The notes beneath the pieces are model-generated. The model did no database searches and was not told the DNA's origin. It saw only the letters and a list, made by a program, of their open reading frames with translations. From contig JTDE01002302.1 of NCBI GenBank assembly GCA_014338405.1, forward strand, positions 34,606 through 98,605: a stretch of 64,000 bases of DNA. The letters are read 5' to 3'. Position 1 is the first letter of the stretch. Each line of letters opens with the position of its first letter. Both the position numbers and the translations under genes were made by a program. Source of the DNA: Paragonimus skrjabini miyazakii. Lineage: Eukaryota > Platyhelminthes > Trematoda > Plagiorchiida > Troglotrematidae. This document shows positions 38,201 to 50,200 of this stretch, piece after piece.

Positions 38201-41200
38201 ACGGCCGGGACCAGAATTCCGACCACGTTTTCATGAGACAGCCCTGTTGACTACTGCGCCACTGACCACACACTAAGCACGACCGAATTTCAATATGTGA
38301 ACGCCAGATGGAAAAAATTCTCAAAGAATGGTAAGGCATTTAAAAATGCTGAGAGAAAAGAAGACCGTTGTTCTCAGTTTATCTAACGGTACTTTTCGGA
38401 TAGTCAGTTGTAGACACGCTATTAAGCTTCAGATAGATCACGGTGGATGTATTTAGGATTAATCTCATCTTAGTGCCATCCAGATTATTTTGCAAGCTGC
38501 ACGTTTGAAAAATTAACAGCATGTTCGAGCACCACACTGTGGATCCGATGCACTGGTCTTCTATTCCCACTGACAGAAACTTAGACTTTAGCTCGAACCA
38601 ATGAATTCTAATCCAATGGTGTACTTTCTTGCTGTATGGACAGTAATCGCCTGCTTGAAGCTATAACAGACCAGCTTTTTGACAATTACTTCAGGAGATA
38701 TGTGTCTTCTTGAAGAGGACAGATTCAACATAATCAGAGCCCCAGTTACAACGACAGCTCGATGGAGACTAAAGTTGTCAAAACTATATTCAACCATGAA
38801 ATTGCCAAAAATTACATGGGATATGATGCGACTGTGTGAAATAAAAGGTAGTTCAGCGCAGTCCACTTGCAATGAGATTAACATGAAGACACCTATCGGT
38901 ATCGGCCACTGAGATTTCTGTACTTGCTGAGGCGCAGAAAGGCGTGCGGAGGTTCTTGATGGATTATTAAACTTATCTGTTTAATGCCTATGATTACTTA
39001 GAACGTAGCGATCATTATAATCGTTGATCTACAGCGTACTACTTAGGTTATTCTATCAGATGTCGAACTTCATTCTGGACCAGGTTGCATTCACCTAACT
39101 ACCTAAAATGCTTAAGAATACTAGTAGATTATGTAGGTTACGTTGTTTATTTCTGCACGTAGTTGGTGTCTGATCTTGCTAATTAAGCTGTGAACGCTCC
39201 ACCGTCAGATGTGCACAATTATTCGGGAACTGATGCTGATCCAAACTCCCGTATCTATTCATGGACAGACGTCCAAAATCTCCCTGTGCTATTGGTTTTC
39301 GGAATGTTTATTTGCACAGGTCTCGTCGGTTAATGTGACTTTCAGTCATATCACAACGGTCTTCTGATTCCAGAAGTTAACAGAGATTAGAACTTTGTCA
39401 CTTTCAACGTAACGTTCTTGTAAACCACATCTAACTACCTAGATATTCTAACTTCGTAATACATTTCCAGTGAGATCAGTTGATAGTACATAGGCTGTGT
39501 ACAGTTATGGGATTTCGTTAAAACCTAAACCATTCACTATTAACGTTTTTACGATGTGATTAGTACTGAGCTGCCGTTTGACTTCGTCCATGTTATAATT
39601 CTTTCATTACGAACAGACGAAAAAATGATATATTCCCCGTCCGTGTTGCATCACGACAAACGAACCATAATGAACTACCATCTAAATAATGAAACATGTT
39701 TTCCCATTGCTTGTTCACAAACATCCCTTTGCTAGAATCCATCGATTTAATTTTTAAAAATATCCATCAATTGAACACACTCAACTGAGCGTATTCACAA
39801 CGACGTTGAGAGAATTGTTTCTGCAATACACTGTCAATGTTTATTTCAAATGTAACAGTAAACCATATAGTCAGACTATTTGGGTCGTAATGCGGTTCAC
39901 AGCTAATGATTATCTTCGTAGGCAAGCTGGAGCTTGAAAAGTTAGATCAATCTATGGACGATGCGTACATCTGTTTGCAGTACGTAGATATTATTTTCGT
40001 TCTGTTGAAAGGTGCACACGAGTTACCTGCAGTCATTCACTTGTTCAATTCAGTGAATTCCACCTTCACGTTCACTTCTGTGAGAGAATCAGGAAATTCG
40101 TTTCAACCATCATTTCGACAGACCTGAAAAGGCATTCACTTTATGACTGCGCAACAACAAGAATTGGACAGCACACAGAGTTAAATGCCTTTGTTTCTGT
40201 GATGGTTCCAGGAATACAGAAATGAAGTAGTTGACTTAGCTCAACCCCAGGGTTAGTTTCGACGCAATAGTTATAACAACCGAACTAAGCAAAACAGGTA
40301 ATTTATCTCTTGAGCGCAATTGTACAACTTATAGTCAGCAATGTAATAAAACAACAGTAATGATAAATAGGTTTAATGACAATCATCACAGTTTCTTTGG
40401 TATAGAAACGTAAATTACTAATTGTCATCCGGTATTCATCTTGCGTCTGCTATAGGTGGTCCGATTGGATACCTTTACATCACCGCACATTCCGCTGTCC
40501 AGCTTTACCACCAGGATATGACGAATCCAGTTTGCAGACAACTAATCCACTACTGAAACAGTATCTTGAACAGATAAGACCGCCGTCCATCACTCCAGCA
40601 CCAACCTTCGGAAGACCCGTTGAAGAGGGTTTTCGTAGTAAGAAGATAAATCCGTTCGGTGAGCCAGCCACACACGATGCGTTTCCACAGCCGGATGCTT
40701 GGGACGCAGATCTCGGCTTGATGCCGCCTCCTAATTTGAATCCGATGACGTATGATCCTATGCTTGGCCTGACCACTACACGACTGTATGGCCCAACCTA
40801 TGAACGAGAGCCAAGTGGGTGGATGCGAACGCGTGAACAATGGAGGAAGTTGAACCAGGCCTCGCCATACAATTATGTGTCCACTGGCTCCATCTTCATC
40901 GGCTGCATTACGATTCCACTTGTGACCGTAAGTCGACAACCTTGGTTTACTGGTTCGCGTTCAGTTAAGTTATGTCTATTTCAGTCATCATGTCCAAAGC
41001 GATCTTGCTGATTACGGGAATATTCTTTAATTCGTTTATTTGTAAGACAGCATTATATATTCATATTCTTCTCAGCATCGCTTTCTCACTGGAGTTTTGG
41101 AAAAAGCTGTTAATTATGAGTTACTTCGAAAACACCTAAGCAGCAATGCCAACAGTGAAGAGATAAGTAGACACATCTGCTTTAATATATATCTGTTTAT

Positions 41201-44200
41201 GATCTTATGACACAGTTTGCTACTCATAACCGAAAAAGACTGTTTGTGAGATCTCAAAGCATACATGATTTAATATCTAACTTAAAACACGGTAAATCTA
41301 GAGGACTATCTTCCATGGTTTACCCCCCGGTTGCTGTTTTCTAGCCGCAAACGGACAGTTAAACTGTCAATAAATCTGCCCGACATTAGCATCAAAATTA
41401 AAACCGAAATTTTTTCATACTGATTGCCTGTGAGCCCTTCTAAAAGTTTTTTAAAAAATAATTATACTCTTTCTGCTTTAGAGTCGCAGTCCATAGAGTG
41501 TATGTTTATGAAATAAACAGATAGACCACGTCTAGTTCCTCTGTACCTGTTAGATGATATGGTTTCAGTTCTGTATCGGAACAGTACAGTTAGCACCCTC
41601 GATCAAAACCCCAATTTTGATCTCTTTCAGTCCACCTTAGGCTTATCAGGGAATAATCAACTGATCAATTTTACTCTGTTCATTCATCTATATACCGTAA
41701 TAAAAACAATACACTTAAATACTTCTAAGCCACAAGTTTTTCAACTTATATATTCAAGATGTGTATCTTCTGAAGTATGATGATGACTTTGTTTTAGCCT
41801 TGTCAAACCAAACGAACGAAAGATTGGGTATAGTTCAGTATGTAACCAGTGAATTAGTCCTACAGCTAGAATCTCAAAAGTGGATTCCTTTAAACATTAA
41901 GATTTAACCTTTAATCTGTCTCACTTTTTATCGAATATTCTGAAGTTATTATACTAACATTGTATTCTATTATTCACAAAGATTTGCGATTGACGACAAT
42001 ATACTGTACAATCAAGTATTCTAAATATGTACGTATTTCTAATCTAAGTTAGTTGGTTCACATCAATAGATTGTTTTCAAAGTTCTATGTCCCACCCCTT
42101 GTCTTTAGTTTAACTGCTATCCTTCACAAAACTGCATCTAGTATGACAGCTGTTACATTCCTCTCAGTTGACTGCTTTGTTATCTGAAAGTCTTATAAGA
42201 CCTTCTTGCTGAAGAATTTACACGTATGTCTTTTTGTTAGGAAAGTATTTAAAGGTAGACATGTTCCCTATGCTGACAAAGTTTGCCGTATTTCTCCTAA
42301 GTACATTGTGACTTGTGGCAAATCTGATCATGAAGCACACTCTGATCATTTTCACCTATTAAGTGTATTCATTAGTTAACCTGCTTGTTTTTTGTACACT
42401 ATTCTAAAATCTAAATAAATGTTTACACGGAAGTTTGTGGATAGAGCATCAATCCTGCTTAATTGGGTGAATCGTTAGCTGCATAAAGTGAATTGTCTTA
42501 CTTCGAAATTTTTGGTAATCTCTCCAAAAATTTAATTTTTTCTTTCAGATCGTTTCCAGTCAACTAGATATAAATATATAGGTTAAAATGTGCCTATTAA
42601 GTATGATAATTCTGTATACAGTTCAATTTGGCTACTGGTTTACATTAGCTGAAGTCAGAAAGATGGACAATTTGGTGTTCTCGTTTCATTTCTGGCAACG
42701 TACATCGAGGTTGGACAGTCTGATCTCCCGTTAAGATCTCCAGCAGTTTATTCAGCCTGACAAATCTTCAGTCAAATCGATCGTGATGTGTGGGTTTAAT
42801 CATGTTCATACGAAGTCAACTGTGTACGTGAAAACTGTGTGCGCAAAAATAAGTATCCACACATAGTCTTGGCGGGTTGTGCAACAAAATAACCGCTCAT
42901 ATGTCTTTCGGGCCTGTTCCCTCGTATTTGTACCGTATATGATGAAACCGCAAATGGTTCGGTATATACGTGCCCGACACCCGTAGAGTTGTAAATTTTT
43001 GAGGTAACCGAATACCTGACAAGATAGATATTGGAAGGAAAACTCTCATTTCACACCAACTGCCACCGGACGGACTCGACAGAGTTGGAAGGCTAAGATC
43101 CCCAGTATTTGATTGACAACGTGTGCATAACCGTTCATCACTAATAAACGAAGGTTTAAGTATCTACTGAGAAATCAAAACTGATGAGCAAGCACGACGA
43201 CAGTTTGGAATGAATCGAAGCGAATCGTCTGGATCTAGTTCTTCGGGGCTCTCTTAGTCAAAATGACGGCAAACACAGTTCTGATTTGTCCATTGAATTA
43301 CTCTCTGAAATGCTGAGAATAAGTCTCTGACAAATGCTTCCAACAATACCTCAACTCAATTTTAATAGACGTACGTCTTTGAGTTCCGAATTGTTGAAAG
43401 TGAATTACCCCAGTGTCTTTCCATGCCAAAATTACACTGTGATTGTTATATATTAACGCCATAGTAACTATTAGCAGTTCTGCTGCAACCAACACCGAAA
43501 CACGCGCCTTTCATGGTTTATCTTTCTATTTTATATTTCATCAATGAACGACCTCTCACTTTTTGTTTTCGGAGTACTTGAGCCCTCGCCCATGTTCGCT
43601 GTGACTAACCAGGCTGGGTTGATTGTAGTACAACGATCTCTATTGACACCTCGCGATCTTAATGCTTCCGTTTTACAGTGAGTACATGGTGCTCACGCTA
43701 AACTATAAGCTAAGATGCGTCAGATTATTCTAGTGCCAATACGGGATACAATTACGCATCAGTCCTACTGTAGCGAAAAGGCGTCCAAGAAAGCACAATC
43801 TTTATTGTCCCACGCGCTAGTTACCATGCCACACGAGCGCTCGCGATTTTGAGTCACAATTCCAGTCCACAACACCTCCTGGTTTCCGCTCGCATGTCGT
43901 GTGCACTTCTACCCGGTTTAGGTGTGTGATTGGCGCCTTCTACCCGGGGGTTTTCTGCCTGCTATTCCTCGGCTGTTGATTCGATTTTGTTGAGCGATCA
44001 CTTGTCCGATCGCTCGTGCTGTCCTCCGTCTATCAACCGTGGGCTTTGATCGTAGTCCACAGCTGTCTCGAGATATTCCTGACAGTGTTGGAATAATCAC
44101 ACCTTCAATTTGGTCATTCATTCTATTTCGGCTGCCACGTCTCGCCCGTTGGTCCGATCCGGTCGAGCGATGACTCATCCGGTCGCCCACGCCGTTTTCC

Positions 44201-47200
44201 ATCCGCTCACCGTGGGTGTTTGAACGCACCTCCCCCTGTATTCTGATTTTTCAACTCTCTGGCTGGGTTGACCACTTCATATTGTTGTGTAACCTTGCCA
44301 ACTAAAGTCTTAGGCTGTTCAAAGCCTACCTACTCTGAATTAGCTATCAAAAGAATGTCGTCAGGCTGGCTTCATCGCAAATGTCTACCTGTGATCTCAG
44401 GATTTTCATATTATTTTTTGCGTGTGGTAGAACACTATCAGGTCATCACTGTTGTTCTGTGTTGGCGACTGCAACACCTGGCGCGTTGTAGAATGTGAAA
44501 CACCGAGTTCCCTTTAACCACTTCATTAGAGCAGAAAGAAGACATATATTGCGATATGTTAACATTTCATTAACTCTTATCAGTCGCAAACGTAAAACTG
44601 CCAGTTATATACATCATACGAATAAGGACATACAGGGACTAGACACGCATACAAGCACACCAATTATTATGTAATCACGACCATGGCAACCAGATAGGTT
44701 GCCTCAACCACTTTTGTACACACAACGTCGACTGGTAAGTTCGGAGGAGCATCGCTTCGCAGAAAGCTAATAGCTTCGGGTTTCGATTGGGCAACAATAT
44801 CTTGAACGAGTTCAATGGGTCAACTTGGTGACTTGTTGTCAGGAGGTGTTTAGCAATCGATGAGATTGGATTTCGAGCCGTCAATGCACCAAACTGAGGC
44901 TGATGCGTGATGTGTCGGCGATTCGCTGTGCTAGTTGGCGATCCGTTCTGCCTATGTAAAAGTCCCTGCAACTGTAAGTGAACTGGTAAAAAACATTGGA
45001 GACAGAACAATTTGACAAACTACTTTCGCGAGTGCGGAGAACTGGTTCTCTGGTGGCTTGAAATAAGCGCAACTGCGCAGCTGCATATGCTCGAGTCAGA
45101 GTAGACTTTAATTTGTGCTTAATATCGTTGGCTAGATGGTCATCTTTGAATGGTAAGAATCAGAAAACATCCTTCTTTTGAGCCGTCAGTATGGGATCAG
45201 TACTGTTCTTCACCGTATTATGCGCTTCAATGAATACGTCGGGGTATCCATTTGCTAGTAAAGTTTGTCTGAGCAACCCCTGCCATGTCTACAGGGTATC
45301 CGGGATGCAGTTACGCCTGGCTCTGTGAAACAGTGTGTTAACCAAACCCCGTTTGTACGGAATAGGAGCAAAACTGAGGATACCGACCACCCCATGTCGC
45401 TTTGCGATGAACTGAGCGCTGTAACGTGCCATCCGCACGTTTTGTTATGAGTACATCCAAAAAAGATGAACTATTGTTCGATTCAACTCCGTGAAATAAA
45501 GATAGGTTGTAGAATGTCCGGAAAATGTAAAATTTCCACAAATCTACTTGAACGACTTTCGCCACTTTCACCTGCTCAAATTGACAAAGTGTAAAGTCAT
45601 GCGTACCGGTTGTCAAAATTGTGTTGTTCACTACTTTGGAGACATTTAGCCAACTGTTTCCGTATGCAAAACAGGTTCATAATCACTCGTGATAGACACT
45701 TTATGTTCGTCTCCAACTTGTGCGGCGATGTCTAAAAAGTTCAGTCAAAACTAACTTACTGTAACTTAACCTACGGAAGATTGTTTCTTGGAATCTCCTA
45801 CGCGACTCACAGCTCCATTGTATAGTCTCAGATGCAAACACATATAAATTTATCCACAGAGTCTAAAGTATGATTGCTTATGTGACTGCATCCAAGAAAT
45901 GTGTGCTAAATTCGTTATGAGGTCAAGAGAGAGAGAACTGTTAGTGAACTACAAACATTTGAAAAGAGACATGATCCTAACTTAGAACATTTTATGTACA
46001 TCAGGACGCCCACTGGTACCTCCTGTCCCAATAATCAGAAACGAAGTACTGTGTCATAACTCGGATTCTGCGTTTTAAATGGCACAGCCTCCTCAGTCAG
46101 CGTCCGCTTACTCTAATATAAACAATGTTTAACTTTGTGTTCCACCTGACTGGGTTGTGCTGTTAGAAACCATACATGAATGATACACACATGAACGTTA
46201 ATGAGTTTCAAAGTTACCTTGGCCACCTTCCTAACAAGTATCCTCTAATCTATCCCTAGATTCTTGTCTTAATTGACTATCCGTCTGCATGTGTAGATGT
46301 CGGTTGAGTCATTACACAATTTCAGTATATCCCAACGTTCAACGTAAGTATGCCACAAGATATAGTTTCTCTTCTTACTCTGTTTGTTTTTGGAATACAA
46401 CAAATTCTTAATCTCTGATATAAACAGATTTGAGAATGCGTTTGATTTTGGTCTGTCCTGATCAAGCATATGTATCAACAATTTACACTGTCAGCTTCAT
46501 ACCCGCTTTATTTGAATTTCTCGGACAATATTACTAAGACCGTGTTGTGGACTAGTCCGGATCGAACAAAATAAACGGTATTGACTTGTACATTCCTAGA
46601 TAAAACAATATATTTACGTAAAACAATATCAGGTTGTCTATAACTTAGTATGAGTGAAATTTCAGTTTAATGAATCCTTTTGAGGCGGAAGCTGTAACTT
46701 GACGTGTGTAGTGCACAAAATGATTTTAGAATTGCGTAAGATAGTTTTGCGGGTAAGTACCGCGATGCTTATCGGTGTGTCATGTGTGTGACTTGCAGGC
46801 AACAACCTCGTTGCATGCAACGACGAAACTGATACCCCATAGACGATCCAAAGTGACGTCCACATAGCACTGACATGCATCTGCGGCTGCCTAAATTTTG
46901 ATATCACATTCAACACGCAGATACAGGTGAATAACATTTTTTTTGCATGAAATTTGTTCAGTAATCGGAAATGAACACACTGTTTTTTCATCATTTCACA
47001 GATTCTGTGTATTGAAATTACTGCATCGTGTCTGACGTGTTGTCAGCCCTTCGGTGAGAAAACTGGTGATCGATTTCGGCCTATTCGACGCGTTATTGGA
47101 CGACTGTACAGATTCTCGGGTTAGTGAATTTTGGAGCATCAACGTGTTTGGTCTGTTAATCGTGTAGGCGTATCTTGAACGTGGCCTTGGGTTAGACCAC

Positions 47201-50200
47201 ATGAAAATAATCAATTACATATGATCTGCTGAACCAAGTTAATTAGGGGCGAAAACTGCACATAATACGGAGACACTGAGTTTGCAAAAGGGAAATAATT
47301 TATATACAGTATAGAAATCCGTTTGAAAATTATAATCGTTTACGAAGCTGCATGGTAGAGAAACAGATTAACCGAGTGTTGGTAATCAATAAACAAAGAG
47401 AACCTGTCGCGAGTTGCTAACAATTCGATTGAATCCCATCAGTTACTAACGGAAAACCGGCAAATTTTGCTTGTACGGAAGACGTTCTGTTTGAAATCGT
47501 GGGTCTGAATTATAGGCAGATCTATGATTTGGCTGTGGGTAGCCCATTGGGTCCCATACTGTCGGATATGTTTTTGGACTTGCTTGAGAAGCAATTTCAG
47601 GGAAGGATTTCTGGGACCCAACTCGATAATTACTGTCAGTGAGTTACTTGTAGGAGGATGAATGAAGTCATAAGCCACTTACCCATACAAGTTCCACCTG
47701 TCTGATTGATTGTTACCCCGATCACGTTGTCAATTTGCAATAGGCAGGGAATTACCCTAACGCACCCTTTCAAGATGCACACTTAATAACTCAAACCATA
47801 ATTTGGCTTTGAAATTTCATCCGTGATACTAATTGAACGATGATTACTCATTTGCATTCAGTGACCTACATCTTTGGACTGCTCACTGTCATCCTGTTGG
47901 CTTCGATTTTGAAAGCATCCGTCGGACGATTACGGCCAAATTTCATTGCTATTTGTCGACCTGCCCCCACGGTGTGTCCTCGCTGGTCTGCACTGCTCCA
48001 GTCTGCCGGTTTACATCAACCTGATACGGCAGTCTCTGATCAAGCTTACTTGACGTACCTTGCGCAAGAATCCGCGAGGCAAGGCTTCTATTTGGTTCCG
48101 AAAACTACCACAATCAGCCCAAATGTGCGTGAGGCGAAACAGGATGGTGGATTTCTGACAGACACAGATTGTACAGAAAAACGAGTTCTGAAACTTAAAT
48201 ACGCCAGGTAATCGAATACAACTTAAAGAACCATTGGTGTATGTTTTATTCTATCCGTTCAGCTGTTCAAGTGACTTATCTATGTGCACGATCTATGGTT
48301 GACCATATGTGTTTATCAGGAGAGGATTACATTGAAAATACATTGCTATGGCCACAACCAATAAAACAAGTAATTGCAAACAAAAGTAGGGATTGTTTTG
48401 ATCAATGTGATCTTCCTGTAAGAGGACAGTTTTTTAAATTTTCCGGTTAAGGCCAGTTCTTTCCTCTTGTGGTTTTGAAAATTGCCTCCAGCGACTCGTT
48501 TAAATCACAAGGGAGATCTTAAGTATAATGCCAGGACATTTTACATGTGTATCGATAAACACACCCAACGGTTGAGCTCGAGCTCAAAATATTCGTTGTT
48601 GTTTCGCTGCGCAACATATCCATTTCCAGATTCTTTCATTTTCGAATTAGGGTTGAGAGAATACGCTAACCAGTGTAGCATGTCTATGCGAAAAGCCCAT
48701 ACTTCTGTCTGACGAGTGTAAAGTGTTTCGCGTCCCTGTGTAACATCCAGCCATTCAACTTGCTAATCCCGAACGAGAAACTGTTGAGCCTGTTATAGAC
48801 TTCCTCTTTCAGAGGAATGCCACGTTAGATAACTGTCCACTTTCTAGTGTGTTTGCCACAAATCTGACACACATGGTGTGAGAGACGTGGTCACCCTACA
48901 TGTGGAAGTTAAACCTTCTTGCTCTTGGTAAACTTGGCTAACTGGTGAATACATCAACTACTTCCTTGTTTTGCCTGTGTAACCTCATACTTGCTGGCTG
49001 TTGCATAGAAATTGACACGAGTCTAGATAAACAATCCAGCCTCACTGTTGATTAACTCAACTTGTACACAGTACGGGTTGTTTTACTGAGACGTTATAAA
49101 CAAATACCAATATGTTTTGTCGCATCATTTCACTCCTGTTTCACATTTTCGACAACAGACTGCATGATGTATCGCATCTTACCGTCGCTTGTAAAAGATA
49201 CAAAACTGACAATTTTGCAGCTTACCAAGAGTTCCAGGACTATAGTCCGTTATTGACCCAGTTAGTTCATCGTGTTTATCTATGTACATGAATGACAATG
49301 ATGCACCCCGATACATCTAGTTTTACGAGTACCTGAGCTATGTATCTGCACGTCAGAAGTGCTTAAATTTATCTGTACTGCACTCATTGTCATAAGCACT
49401 CGAGTAATACTGTGTTGGTGTCGATTTCGGTTACCAATCGGAAATACGTCTAAATATTCAGCTGTAAAGTAACCTAATTTTCCGTTAAACACCGTATATG
49501 CATAGAACCACTTTCAAATGCAAAAATGGAAGACCAAACTGATCGTTTGGACGATTTACTAGTTACTGATAAGTAGTTTAGCAGATTTGATAATTTAGAA
49601 GAGATCCATTTGCGAAAAATCTGGACTTCGGCTGGATAACTGGGTTGAAATGTGAAATTTCCGAGCTCCTGACGTGGCTTTGTAGCACAGCTGGTAGAGC
49701 GCTTGCCGCGTTGAAGCATGGTGTTTCTATCGCTGGTTTGAATCCAGTCGAAGTCCAAATATTTCGCAAATGGATCTCTTCTAGATTTACTAATTGTTGA
49801 TTTGTTAATTTCCGATGGTTGCCAACTACAGTGGTAAATATTTCATGTCATGGCGCAAAACATGTTCACACATCGCTCCTGTGCATCTGGTTATCTAGAC
49901 GGACTCTATTTTCAGCAGCTATCACGAAACCTAAGTCATTGTTAGCCCTGACATAACAAGCAAAGAGGCTAGAAAACATCTGAGAGACAAACATGGAGGG
50001 TAAATGGTAGGAGTCAACATATACGATCAAACCGTGTACGAGCTGGCGTGTTAAACTCGCGTTGCATATGATCATACAGTCCCCAACGGACCAGCTGGTT
50101 GAGCTCTAATCAGTAGGTCTTTAGTTTGAGACCGACTTATCAGTTAGCTTGTTCATAGTTTCTTCAATCAACCAATTCCGACAAAAACGATGCATGTCAA

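Larger units (their letters stand above)
32319..40455 (+). other. Intron 2 (phase 2), contains the assembly gap
   Basis: GTGAGT to TAG, 8.1 kb. Contains the N run 32510-32609, a truncated SINE at about 33455-33530 and a nearly full-length SINE on the minus strand at 38045-38306. Open frames at 36262-36513 and 37834-38148 show no family match that I can defend. Confidence 0.7.
40928..47001 (+). other. Intron 3 (phase 0)
   Basis: GTAAGT to CAG, 6.1 kb. Between 41 and 43.5 kb it is very AT-rich and I see nothing recognisable. At 43.6-44.3 kb there is a G+C-richer block with a duplicated Arg-rich frame, and at 44550-45640 an inverted (minus) Penelope-like remnant. Confidence 0.7.

Noticed and set aside
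40503..40515. Alternative acceptors for exon 3 (after CTGTCCAG or CCACCAG)
   Set aside because: Both break the frame with exon 2; the TATAG site at 40455 is the only one in phase.
48241..48450. Open stretch right after exon 5, a possible extension or alternative exon
   Set aside because: Exon 5 ends at a good donor with the phase matched by exon 6; this stretch shows no family similarity.
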